DNA from: Baylisascaris procyonis
Lineage: Eukaryota > Nematoda > Chromadorea > Rhabditida > Ascarididae
Direction: 5' to 3'
DNA length: 64,000 nt
NCBI GenBank assembly: GCA_037389465.1
Contig: JAZARR010000153.1
Location: 5,926,501-5,990,500, forward strand
The notes beneath the pieces were generated by a model. It saw only the letters and a program-made list of their open reading frames with translations. It ran no database searches and had not been told where the DNA came from. Shown one piece after another: positions 15,201 to 29,400 of the stretch. Position 1 is the first letter of the stretch, and every line of letters starts with the position of its first letter. The position numbers and the translations under genes are program-made.

Positions 15201-17440
15201 GTCACCCTCCACCGAAGAGTTCAGCTCCAATAAGAACATTGCGTTCTGTTTGATCACCGTTTCCGGACTCATATCGCTTGCAGCCGCCGACATACGGAAC
15301 TCACGCCAGCGACGATTACGCTCCTATAAACAAATTAACCTCCGATGTGGGTTGATTGCGGTTTGGCAGACCGCATCATACTCTAAACCATGTGAACTTA
15401 TCACCATCAACCGATACAATCAACTCAGATGTGCTCTACATTGGTTTAGTAGATATTTGGCTCGATGTTTCATCGCTTACATTCGTTGTCGATTAGCAAT
15501 ATGGATTAAGGCCATGATCTACAAAAGCCATAAGCAAGCGGGTGATTACACCTACAAGTAATGAACGGATTCCCTAAACAGATGAACAAAAAAGAACAGA
15601 TAAGAAGACCAATAATGACTAGTTGTATAATATAAATTATACACGAAAGAAGTCGTTTCCGGACCGAGTTTTTGTAATGCTCTGAAATGTCCATAATTCT
15701 GAAAGAATGCGACGAACCAGACAAAGCTCTTTATTACTGAATGTGAAAAGAAAGCTTAGATCACTTTAATAACCGAAAAGAATACCTGTTGATGTCCACT
15801 TGGCGTTTGTTTTAAATGCTTTGCACGACATGTTGCACACATCAAATACCTATAAATATTTACGACTACAATTATTATCAACAATCAACATCTAGAATCT
15901 TATATTACACCCAGGTGGTAATAAGCTGGTATGACGTTAAGGTGGTAAATAAGCTGGTACGACGTTAAGCTGGTAATAAGCTGGTATGATGTTAAGGTGG
16001 TAATAAATTGGTATGACGCTACGTTAAATGACCTATAGCAAATATGTTAATTCATATGAAAATATACAAATTCATTTGACAAGGAAGTGAGTGATTATCA
16101 TCTAATACGTGAACAATTACCTAATGCCATACGATTATCTAAATCCATATCACAAAATAAGATCCCATTTGAAGAGAGATCTTCCAGAAAACGCAAATAT
16201 GCAGGTGATGTGAAAATGCAGCTTAAATTTGTGCAACAAAAAAGCATAATTTATTACGACTAAATTGAATTGAATAGATTTCATCTTCGAGCAACCTCTT
16301 CCAAAGAAATTTTTTGAGAAAATATGTGCTTGAAAATGATCCAGTTGAATGCTCACTTATTCCATAATTATATAAAGAATGGCTATCACTGTGAAGTGTG
16401 TATCATACTCAGAATTCATTGTATGCGTCCACAGATCTGTTGTTTGTTCGTTTATGTAAGGCGTCATCGCCTAAAGCCGTAAACTGATTTTCAGTTTAAT
16501 TTAATTTCTTTTAATTTAATTTAATTCAATCTAATTCGTTTAAAGCTGTCCTCAAATAACGGAAACCTCACAGAAATGAAATGAGCACTTATAACGGGCT
16601 AACTACGCAACAAGTAACCTCGTTAGAATACCTACAAAGCACTTTACATAAAAACATCGCCCACTAAACTACGCTATATTCCAAGCAAGCAAAACGATTG
16701 ATGTCACTAATTCGCTTAAACTCCAACCAAGCGGCGCTAGGACGTCCACCGTCACCACAATTGCCCGACCATCCGGTGGTATATTTGCCGGAACTGTTGT
16801 AGCCATGTCCTCCGGAATGATTGCCACATCCGGCATGTGCCATACGCATATGCGTTGTTACTGGAGATGGATGCCATTCTTCACACAACTCGCAGAGATC
16901 CTCTTTGTGAGATGCAGATGACTACAAGAAAATCCCACTTGAAAAACAATCACAACAAAAATTAACACCTATTCAACCACATTTACGTATAATAATTCAG
17001 AACCACGTCGAACAGAGGTTCCAGTAACTAGGCGGTGAGCACTCCAAACATAGTAGACTGGCTGAACATTAAGGAGGAAAAGCATGAGACGGGTTATGAC
17101 CTACGTATTCCTATCATTCAACAAGAGCTCAATGGAGGTGCCGACAAACAGTACCAAAAAACATGGTCGCACTAAAAAAATAGCGATGCACCTCTTACCC
17201 GAGCATATTTCTTCTGAGAAATTTCGCTACCAAACACTATTCTAAGTAAAGGTCTCAAGAGAGTGGCTTCGCTGCACAAAGGCTTACATAGTAGCGCTTA
17301 GCACTGAAGAACTTAAAGGGATTCTTTTGAGGCCTTTACTTGGCGACATACGATATTTACATAAAAGAAAAATTCAATAATGAAACGGCATCGTATTTCT
17401 TCTCCAAATACATAGTTAAATCTATCGTTCATATAGGCGA

Positions 17441-17498
<58 letters not shown>

Positions 17499-20400
17499 AT
17501 GAGAGCAGGTATTTAAGAAAAATTAATAAGCTTCATTTTCATTAACAACCATTACTTGCTGCACGATTTTTCCATCATCGACTACCATTTAACAGCAAGT
17601 TGATAAATGGAATTTTAGGATTTCGTTAGTAAGACTAATAAATATGTGTAAATTTAATCCAATGTAATTTTTAAGCAAACCTCATGAAGGGATGAAATTG
17701 TTAAGCAATAAAAAATCATACTCAGCTCATTATTCAGCTGGTCACATCTGGTCGCACCTTAGCTTAAAAAGGTTTTTCACCGAAGAAATGGTGGGGACGG
17801 AAGGGTGAGAGAGGAGGAGGGGATGATACAAACGGGCTAATCAAAGGCAGCAACGATGACAAAGAATCTCTATCCTCTCAGCATCAGCAACAGAAAAAAT
17901 GCATCTCAGGTCAAGCTGGATCTAAAACCTCCCACAATCACAAACACTTCCAAATAAAGCGAGAAAAAATACAAAAACACACAACAACAATAATACTAAA
18001 AATATTAGGAAGAAGAGAAATAAGCATTACCTGATGTGCCGAATTGATATTATCACTGATTGGTCGCAAATTGAAATGTCGTACCGCTGGTGGACTCGGT
18101 AGAATGAGATGTTGCTCAATACTGGTCTGTACAGTATTGTTAATTTCTTGCCAGAGTTGCGTTAGTGGATATAACGGTGTTGGTGCGATAAGATCCATAC
18201 GATCTTGACCAAAAAGCATCTAAAATAAACGCTTAGAGACTTCTAAAAACTGCAACAAAAAAGCATTTAAAAACAATCTATAGAACGTATAATCCACTCT
18301 ACTGAATCGTTTCCAACTGAAAACCAATAATGTCTACACAAAATAAAGTCAATACTTCAATTTCTTATCCTGAAATACAATTCTAGGCTACAAATTCAGA
18401 TTTAAATTCTTGTTCTGAATTCATCTCAAAGGTTTCTTTTCGGTACTTTGAAATAATACCCACATTTACTTTACCATTAAAAAACACTTCACTTAAACGC
18501 TTTGAAAAAATTATTTAAGAAATATAAAAATGACTAACTCTATGCAATTCGGGATGGAATTTCAAATATGTGCTGCAAGCCATTGCATCTTTGACAAGTC
18601 TTTCGTGCCATAGAAATGCCGCGAATACCGTTCGACAACAATCCGCCACTGATGGTCTTAGGGCTTTTACTGGTTGCTCGTTGCTATAATTCAATATTTC
18701 TCCCTCTATTTCTTTTATTTCCTATGAAACACATGTGACTTTAATTTTGGAAGCCTGCCAAAATGACCACAAATTTGCATATGAATGACGGATGACCGCA
18801 GAGTTCGTCAATACTATACGGATCAATAACTTAAAAACAATCAAAACTATTCATGTATCGTTCTTGCAGTTTAACTAATATACTTCAGCCACAATACGAA
18901 TCAACGAGCCACCTCATAGATATTTACTCGTCTGAAATCAAGTTTGCCAATACTCATTAAGAAATGAAGTTCACTATTGCTAGTGTAATTTATGGTACTT
19001 ATAAAACAGTCGGATGTAATAAACGGGTTGGGAAATGCGGCAAAGAAGATGGTTAATATGAGCTTCCTCATGTCGTCCATCTGACCGTTATCAGCGAATA
19101 ATTCGTTATCAGCGAATAATAGCCACGTCGAACAACATCTCAGTGCCTTCAAGAAACTCTGCCGGCTGTCATAAATCCCCACAGAAAGGTCCATTTTCTA
19201 ATTTTCCAACGGCTGGTATAAATGAAAAATAGCTGTGGAAAATGCTTTTACCAATATTAGATACCTAAAATGTTTTCTAAAGCAGATGGGTGAAAGATTA
19301 ATAAGGTAAAAAAGTTGTTTTATTATATGAACTATACTAAATCCTAATTCTAGCTTTAATAGCACCAAGTCAAAGCTACCTCATGGACGACACAGACACA
19401 CATACGTGCAGACAGACACAAAGCCGCCACAATACGTATCTCAAGGAGATTTACAAAGGCGCATGAACAAGTGAATGCGATAACCCTAAGTGAGTAATCC
19501 TGCAAGGTGTCCCTCTATTTAAGCCGGTCAGTGATGGTAATTATAAAAATAAATTGCGTACCGTGAGCGTGGTGGAATCTGGGCAACGGGTCGATGTCCA
19601 TTTGGTGATCCTTCACCACTGTTGCCATTCGAATAGCGATGATTCAATGAACTTTTACGACGTAGTAAACAGTTACCCGATAGATCCTACAAATAGTGGT
19701 CAAATTTACGCTTATATATGCAAATGATCCTAAGCTATTTAAGGTACTCTCTTATATTATAAACCTGGAATTGAATATTGAATTAGTTATTATCACTGAA
19801 TGGCGATTGAATCATTGAAAGATGATTGATGTTTAAAAAAACAAATATAAACAACACCCTGCAAAATAATAAATGTATTTGAGGGTAGCATAGGTATTGC
19901 TACTACTTAGTAAAATGTTTACTTGTAACATATAGAAACAATGGCTGGTCATTCACCTTGTATCTTGATAGTATTTCAATCAACTATTAACTCTCTATTT
20001 GAATTTGCTTTTTTCAGCATTAATTTTGCTCCGCCCCAAGAAATAATACCGATATCGTGTTATGTTTGTGGCTCACTTGTATAGTAGATCGTTTCTATAT
20101 ATGCTTACCTGTTTATTTTCCATCTTCCTCGCTATTATTGATGGTCTGTACTATTCTAAGTTAACAATTTAAATTATAAGAAAGATAAGAAATACTACTT
20201 CTTGGTTATAATATAACATGAAATTATACAAATCGAATTATGAATCGAGCTACAAATAAGAAATATAAAGTAAAATCAAACTATAAAATAACTACAACAC
20301 AAAACGCCACAATATCTTCGCTAGTTGATGCGAACACAGCAATTAAGGCAATCGCCCAAGCTTATATTCTGCAAAAATTAATAAATATTTATGCAAATTT

Positions 20401-23400
20401 CTTTTTCTTTATCTTCCCTTCTCAACTTTTTCTACAGTATCTATAATACAGCCATTGCAATAAACACAAGCACTTACAATTTTGTTGAACAAAGTAAATA
20501 TATTACCTGTGCTAAAGCAAACTTGTGTTGATGTTCAGGTAATCGTACCCATACACCATGTCTATTATGCAACCAACCATCAGTCTTAACTTCAGGCTCT
20601 ACTGCACTATCGATCATCTCGGCAGATACCGCTTCAAGTGATGGACTCTCGTGTAACACTATTGAGTGACCACTCTGCACGACATACGTCTGAAATCGAA
20701 TCGCCTCAATATAGCATCGACTACCAAATAGCATTCGATCACAACGTTTAAATTCATAGCATCGTAGGTATCGGTACTCGGGGAATTTCCCATGAAAAAG
20801 CATTAATTATTTAATTCGAAAATGATGTTAATAAACAAAACATCAAACATCAATAGGTAGTAAAAAATATTTAAACATCTTGCAAACCGCATCTTATAAG
20901 CGATGCATACTCATAACAATTAAAATTTTGAACGCTACTGTGATATAGCCATCGCAAAATTTTATGGAGTTGATAAGATCTGCATTGACATTTATTGACG
21001 ATAAGTAAACAATTAAATCCAGTTCAATATTCTTTTAACTTTTGTATAATAAAAAATCACTTTAGTTCTAACAAAATAGTGATTAATCTATACTGCAAAT
21101 AGAATTAATCTAAAATCTGATAATAAAAATTATTAGCTGTAACCTATTACTGATAAATATAATAAATATAACCATAATTAACGAACTATTGCAACAATTG
21201 TAACCTAATCATAATATTCACAAGCATAAAATCCACAATATTCACTCGTTTCAACAAAACAGTATACCTCATCTGCGTCCATTAATATGGACTGCCCATC
21301 GAGCTGTTCACCAACCACTGTATTCTGCTGATTTCTTATATTCGATTTCATTGGTGATATCGGGCCGATTGCAGTCGACAACGGCAATGAATTCCGATCC
21401 GATTCATTACTCTCTGCTGCATCATCGGATAGCAATGACAGGAAATGCCGATCGAGGTGTTTACTATACTGTAGACACCATGCCTGCAAATGAACTGCTA
21501 TTTAAGGGCTTCATATTACTTCATTTATGATTGTTCTATCATATGCATGTGAAAAGTTTGTGTGTTCCAATTATAGATAGCTACTACAGATGCACTCAAG
21601 AGTGCTTGAAGCAATCGCTGGTCTCGATACGAAAGTATGCCACCAATCCCAACACGATCTACTCATTCCCTGCCACTCTTTTCTTATATTTCAATGGGGT
21701 AAATTTAAACGAGGACAAGACACAAAATAATTAATTGAAAGGAATAAATCTAGCTTTAACAACCTTAGTAGGTGGCATGATATCGTTTCATAGCCGTTCC
21801 TTACTTTGGCATAATCACCTATTAACATATTTAATATTTAAGTTGCACCTTCTATCAATTTTATTCGCACACCTGACGTTTATTGTAGAAGTGAAATATT
21901 CAAGGCCTTACTTAACACGAATATTCTGTTCCTGAGTAATTACAGAAGCAGAGAAGAATTAAGCGGATTTGCTTTTTGCTACCTGGGTTTGAAATTGTGT
22001 TTCACAATGCATCGCTGTCGTCTCATCTGTTAATCGTAGCCAAATACCGTCACTATTCTCCACCTCTTCGAGATAGGAGACGGTACATCCTCGGGGAATT
22101 ACGCCTATCTGGAGTGCATTCAATGCTGGAGTCGCTCTGATTCGTACACCTTTCGACATTACTCGGTGATCACAAACAGCAAACCGCGCCCTGAAATAAG
22201 CCTCTAATAGCTCATCCTTATCTCACCGTAGCCATTCACTGTTTGGTTAAACTTTGCGCAATGCTAGCACATTATCGTATTTCTTAAGTGAGTATCACAG
22301 CAATGAAACGAATACTAAAGGTCCACTGAAAACTTATGATAAGTGAGATCACAAAAAAAGATATTTTCCATACATATTCTTCTGTAGTGTAATTGCTGAC
22401 AGCTACAGCAGTATACAATCACCAGGCTATTATATATGTTCTTTTGCGATGCAGTTATTAACAGCTGGAGCACTGCTACAGTATGAATGAGCACCTGGCT
22501 ATTATATAAATACCCAAACAACTTTTTTTAGGGGAGGGGGGGGGGGGGGATGGGGAGGGAGGCACACCGCAAACGTTGTGGATCGACGACTCATTAACGA
22601 CATGCTTGCAAAGGTTTTTTTTTTTTCAATCATGGGAAAATTGTTTAGCGCATCACAACAAAAAAATACTGTACACTCCAAAAAATCTCGAAACCGGAGC
22701 CGGATAAACTGCACTTGTGTTCGCGTATGTTTCAGTAGGAAAGTAACGCCGTTGTAGCTGGATGCATTGGGCTGGATCGCATATACCAATAGCTAATACG
22801 TTAGTTAACGCCCACTAATTCCAACCAGTAAATTCTTCAGGTCACTGTCCAAAAAAGCCTCATTTATCCTCAGCCACTTTTCAGTGCAATGGAAATCCTC
22901 GGAGCAGCAGGTAGATAATCACCCGATTGCATAGTGAGTTGACAATCTTTGAGGCAATTGAATCCTCTATTCTTCGACGGTCTCAATGACCCCCAACAAA
23001 AGATTTCCAAGCAAAGTTGGGAATTATTAGCCTTTCAAAAGAAAAGCTAATGTTTCCTAATATTACTGTGTATGCCTACATCGAACAATAGAATCACCAC
23101 AATTATATAAAACGTAAAATGAAACGTTAACATATATTCTCAATTATAATAAAAATCGATAATTAAGACCACAATCAAATAGAGGTTTTAAAAAAGGAAT
23201 AAAACAAAAGCGATCTTTCAAAATGAACTTATCAACAGCTAACCTGCTGAGATGAGCGACTCGCCTTTTATTTGCCCTCAATTGTGTATCACTTCTGCGT
23301 AAATGAGCCGCTCGAATTTCACTGTCATCGCGAACCTATAATATTATATTATTACTTCAGACGATTGCAACATTACATCTAATTGCAAATATCTAATTGC

Positions 23401-26400
23401 AAAAGTCATTGCAAAAGAGGAGGACATGAGTGAGTGAGCAAATTATGCGAAATCTTTATTCAATCGCTTTCCCATCCCAACGTTATGTGATTTGTATATC
23501 GATTGAATCCACCTATGGAACAGAATCGCTGTTCATAGGAAGCGGTGCAACAAGAATCTAAACAATTAAGGTCTCGCCTTGAGTTTACATCACATTTGAA
23601 TTAGATATTATTTCTTCGCTCCACTGACCATAACGATATAAGAAATTTCCCCACTGATCATACTGGTATAAAATATTTTCATTCCCTTAATTCTTCCTTC
23701 CCTTGTTATTTTATTTTTTTTTTTTTTTGTTTAGAAACCCCTGGTTTTATAAGATCTCATTCGAAGCCCATACCTTTTTCAATGATATCGTCCTCAGTGG
23801 CTTCCATATCATATGAACGAATTGTGGAATCTCAATTTGTTTCAAACTAGCCAACCCATTAACCCATACCTCTATCACATAGCTTTGAGCCAGCTGAAAT
23901 CCATCGAGTCTACATTCGATTCGATAGGCACCACTTTGCTTAGGGGTCCATTCTCCTGCGAAGCTGAAATTCTTTCAGCTATTGACAACACATAAAACAT
24001 TTCCTTTTATACACAATATGAAAACCTATATATTAGCAAATCTAATAAAACTAACCACTGATTTAGAAAAATTCGCTTTGAATATTAGAAGATTGGAGAA
24101 CAAAAAATTTCGGGACTGCATTTGTTGAGATTGAATCGAATCGAACAGAATTAAATGTTTTGCCGATGAATCATTCATTGACAACGATAGGCAATAAAAA
24201 AACAAAAAACATATATGTAGAAACGGCAAACAGATCGTCCAGGACATAAGTTCTGCCTCATATTCTACTTCAATTTGAATTCTAAGTTAATACTCCATCT
24301 TTTAGTTCTATTCAAGTTCCGAGCTATGTCCTGCTTCTATCTGTCGAACATTCCACTTCTACTTAAGTTCTATCTCATGGACTATTCTATTTAAGTTCTT
24401 TTTCATACTATCCTACTGAAATGTTCTATCGCTTCCTTATCATATTGCTAAATCCTTTATAAGTCTCGAATTTTGCCTCAATTAGCCAAACTTTCCACAG
24501 ACAACGACAATAAAAGCGTGAAAGTGATGGCTGTAAGAACGGAAAAGGAGGTTCAATTCGATATCAACAATCAGCCATATTGCTGATGCGAAAGATCTAT
24601 AGAATTGTGATTTTTTGCACAAAAAATATTGTGAAAAAGATGGAAATTATTTTTTATTCACTAATTGAAACTCATCAATTATTTGAAGAAAAAAACGTTT
24701 AGAGAAAAAAATCGTTGAAAAATGAGGAAATAAATTTTTTTCACCTTCCATCAGGACGTTGATTCATTTTAATATTTTCTTTGAGAATAGCATCTCTGAA
24801 GTATGCAAGGCGAAGCTCCTCCATTGAATATTTCGAATATGCAGTCATCATTGTTATCGCTATATAACGAGCTTTATTCATATAAACTGGTCGATAGGGT
24901 TCCTTTAACGATCGTTACATTAGAATAATTTAAAAAAAAAAGAACTCGATGCGGCAAGAAATTAAAAACATAAGACTCGTAGCATATGCAGATGAGTCGA
25001 AACAGAAAGACATAAAAAGAAATGTATATGAATAATATATAGAAGGGCTAATCAACGAGACCAGAAATAACGAATTCATTGACATATAAATTTGTAATTC
25101 CATCCAGTTATAGAATAAAAAAAGGTTTCAAACCGCAAAAGCAAGCTCAACCGATCTTAATCGCTTTAATTTACTTCTATGGTGTTTCTTTAAGACAAGA
25201 TCGCCAGAAATGTAGCTATAAAATATGACCTCCCCTCCCCTCACGGCTTTATGTGCACCACTTAAGGCGTCCGACCAAGCGCCTATAACTACCTCTTATC
25301 TCGTTCGTGCAGGAAAATACTTGCGTTTAGGCTAGCTTGATTTGGGCGGATAAAACATTCCCTATAATTTCGACTTGCTATGCCCTTAACGCATCTTCCA
25401 TTCACCTGTTAATCTGTTTTACATTTCTAGTTCCATTACCACTAGTGCTATTTGTTTTACAGCGATCAAATAAAATTTCCTGCCCTACAACCTGCAATTA
25501 AAAGTACCGTAAGTACTCCGCTCAACACTCCCTCCTTTTCCCACTCCCCTCAGAGAGATGGGGGGGGGTTTGGAAATAGGAATTATTATCATCATAGAAT
25601 ATGAAAATTAATGGTTCTATTTATTAAAATTAATTAGTGCATAGATAAGGCAATTAGAAGCATAAAACAAATTGATTATTGTATGAGAAGGATAAAATGA
25701 CGCACAAAGTTGCTGTGTTTTTAAATATAACTCCCTTATTCAACTTTTTTGTACCATCAGGTGAATTCTATTGTTGCAGATGAGACATGCCTGTTGCTTC
25801 AAGATTTCTAGAAATTAAGGCACTTCAATCGAAAAGGTAATTGAGTTTACCTGTAGAAGCTGTTGTAGGGTAGGCAGAGTATTAGGTGTACCCGTTGGAG
25901 CATTCTTATTGAGCTGCGAGCCGAATGTCGACGAAGAATGCTCGCTGGCGATTCCATTGCGTACAGTTACCTCGACATTCATCGCCGCACACAATGCCAA
26001 TCGACCGTATTGCTCACGCGGCACTAGGCTGATCTGCAAATGCCATCAAGCTATAGTGAGTCACTGCCACCTATAAATGCAACCCATCCACTTATCACCT
26101 CATCATCTCTTTCCAGCTGCTTTTCTAGCGCTTTTGCAGCCTGTTTTGGACATCGCTTGAATAGCCCCTTTGTCGGTGCCTCTAGATGTCTGGGAAGCCG
26201 GTTTGCCCAGTGAACTGGAATGATAAAGCACAAACTCTTGGCGTGCCTTGCCATCTTCCTTAAACCTTAAACTTTCAGTGTCTACCACATAGACCCTCTT
26301 GAATTTTTCACGTCCTGTCACGGACTGGACAAAGAGATTTCCGATCCTATCATTAGAAATCAATTTTTAGTGCCGCTATTTATAAGCTTTGCACTTTTTT

Positions 26401-29400
26401 CAAAGGGTAGGAAAGATATGTGACATTTTCAAGTTCTCGAGAAGATGGGAATTTAAAACAGCAGGTTTCTTGGCTCAGTCGCTAACTTCTAATTTTCTCA
26501 GCACCGCTGCAAATGGGGGGAGTGGGGAAGGAGGAAGGAAGGGATAATCGAAGATAAGCTTTGAGGAGTGTCTTTCACTTTCTAGAGGATGGTTTTATCA
26601 ACAAGACTAATTTAAGGATTGGATTCAGCTACAAATAGATTCACTTTTCTAAAATTCATAAACCTTTCGCATCAATCACTAATAATCACATTCGTCAACC
26701 AAATATCTACTCCACTTAGTTGTATCATTTGATAAAATGATAAAATATTCGAATACTGTTATCCTAAAAATTCAGCCGTGAATATAAATAATAACCTGTG
26801 ATGGGATTCCAACACGAGTTTCCTCATCCGGCATGTATAGTTGACTAGAGTGAACGTCCACCACGGGTTCACTCATCATCCATCTCGCTAGGAATCCGGC
26901 AACCGTGCTTGAAGATCCAGCCACGAACTCACGAAGGAATTTCAAGTCTAAAATTTTATTCCCAAATAAAAAAATATTTAGCAAAATAAATAAATTCTTA
27001 CTTAAACACATACTAGTCGAAGCATTTAGAATAATAAAGGATGAAAAACTAACCAGGAGTCAATGGTGTAGGTGGTAGACTTCTTTTTAAGACCTCATTG
27101 ACGGTGGGCACATGTGACAAATTTAACCCTTTGCGCAACAATGAACCATGCTTCTGAACGATGTCATGCATTTCTTCTTCGACCATCGAAATAGAATTCA
27201 GTACGACTGGATCGGAAGGAATCTAAAAAATTTGAACTGAACTCAAACTCTTCTTTTTATAATGGCATAGACCAAAGGAAAACTGATCAACGATCCCTGT
27301 TACCTTCTCCGTTCCTCCTCCTCCCTCCCCTCTCCCCCAAATAGTATCCCATGCTTCGGTGACGCCGTTCTGCATTACTGACCCTAATTTCCCAACAAAT
27401 GTCTCTAATTCCTTATGCACGCTGTGTTCGTTAATGCGACCTTCAAACGAACTTGAAAAGGGCAAAACTTTTTCAGGGTTGTAATTTTTCATTCATTCGA
27501 ACACCTGTATAATCATTTCTATACTTTGCCCAACATATCACAATGCCTATCTCATAATAAAGCGGAAATTTTATTGTACATCATCCAATTAAGCAACCGA
27601 CGTCTCACTCATTAAGCGCATAAAATACCTGAACGAGTAATCGGCAAGCACTTGCACAGATCCATGTAAGTTCTTGCTCCAATATGAGATTCGAATCTTT
27701 TTCCGTATTCACATATCCGGTAACGGTACATCGATAGCCGTACATCTAAATAATTAAATAACCTGTGAGTAAATTAAATAACCAAAACTAATTGTGAGCA
27801 AATTATTCTATCAACATTCCTTAATCCATCAACAAAGACTATAATTGTAAGGCAAACAGCCATCACAAGCAATAATGATTGACTTGATCTCAGTTCAATG
27901 GTTTGATCAGCACATATTTTTATGGCTGTCTGATTATCAGCAGTTCAATTATCACCACTGATTATCTAATCATTTTTATGTCGTTACCTCACTAAAATTA
28001 CTTATAAAAGGGTAATCTAAATTGTGCATAATTTTGCATTCACTAGCTGCGCAATATATCTATCTCACTTATAAATGTAAATGTTACCTTGATTCTCCTC
28101 CTCCCTTACTTCCCTTTTCACATCTAGAATGATATGAATGACTTGCAAGAGATTTCCTTTTTTTTCAAAGAAGAGTAAGCGGTCAATCTTTGATGCAGTA
28201 CAACCGTAAAAGTAGTAACCTGTTTTTGCATAATATCTTCAGATCCTGTAGAGGCCTCGAGCACAAACCATAGGCTGCTACCGGGCACCAGCAACATTCG
28301 ATCAGGCCAATCACGATCACCAAAATATCTGCAAAATAAGACTACAATAACAACGATCTTCCTATGCGCCTATATTGCGACGTCTATTCTTCCTTTAACG
28401 ACGTCATTAGTGACACTCAGGTACTCTATTACTACTTACTGAAGGTGCCAAGGTCATGACGTTTTTATAATAAATACTTCAGAACACAAGCTCTAGACCT
28501 AGTAAAGGTCACAACATATCAGTTCATAATAACTGACAGCTAGATGAGAGAGGTGCAGATGCTTGTTAGGCGATACGATAGATATGTCTTTTTGCGAACA
28601 TACTTTTAATAAACATTGTAAGTGAAGTGGATCTTTTTAAATAATGAAAAAGAAAAAACGAAAATAATATAAGAACAATGAAATATCACCTTCCAATAGG
28701 CACATAGCATTCATGATCCACACCAACATATACCCAAAGGATATCATCGGCCTGTGCCGTTCGACATTCCTCGTTGAATTGCAATGACATGAATTGAACC
28801 GATTTATCGAATGCAACCACCTAAACAATCAATTATAAAATAACAAATAAAATTTCATCTTCCTTTTGAGTTAGCCCCAACTTCTCCTATCTTCCCGAAG
28901 AACTTCAATTTCAACTATCACTTTAGCCAATCCCTCTTTTCTAGCTATTCAAAACTGCGTGAAATATATACGAACATTAACACAACGTTTGCATCGATAT
29001 CTATATAGTCGATCGTTGAAGATGATATATGACTACAATGAAAAACGAGTTTTTTTTTTTTTTTTTGAATAACACCCTTTATTCTGTTTATGCGCAAAAG
29101 AAATTAAAGCTAAAATATTTTTTAAATTTTAAATCCACTTGAAACTTTAATAGATAAATAATTAATATCTCTATAAGAATTAAGAAAATTGATGTTTAAT
29201 CATTGAAGAATAGAAAACAAATACGAAAATAATACAAAAACTTTTATAAAGCAACTCTATTTGAAATATGTATGAAAATTTAAGCAACGATAACTCATAA
29301 ACTATATAATTAAAAAGCGTTTCAAAGAGACTCGAAAACAAATAAATCTATTCGCTCCCATAAAAAAAAAACTTAGCACAAAGTTCTCTCTACATATTTT

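Noticed and set aside
15160..15561. Plus-strand 133-codon ORF
   Set aside because: Largely antisense to exon 15081-15323, which has conserved family motifs on the minus strand.
18684..18721. Extension of the WHERL exon to a CATAG acceptor at 18,722
   Set aside because: Open frame, but the wrong phase relative to exon 19562-19686; the ATTATAG acceptor at 18,684 gives the correct join.
20240..20446. Plus-strand ORF of 68 codons
   Set aside because: Low-complexity AT-rich translation inside an intron with no motif or splice context.
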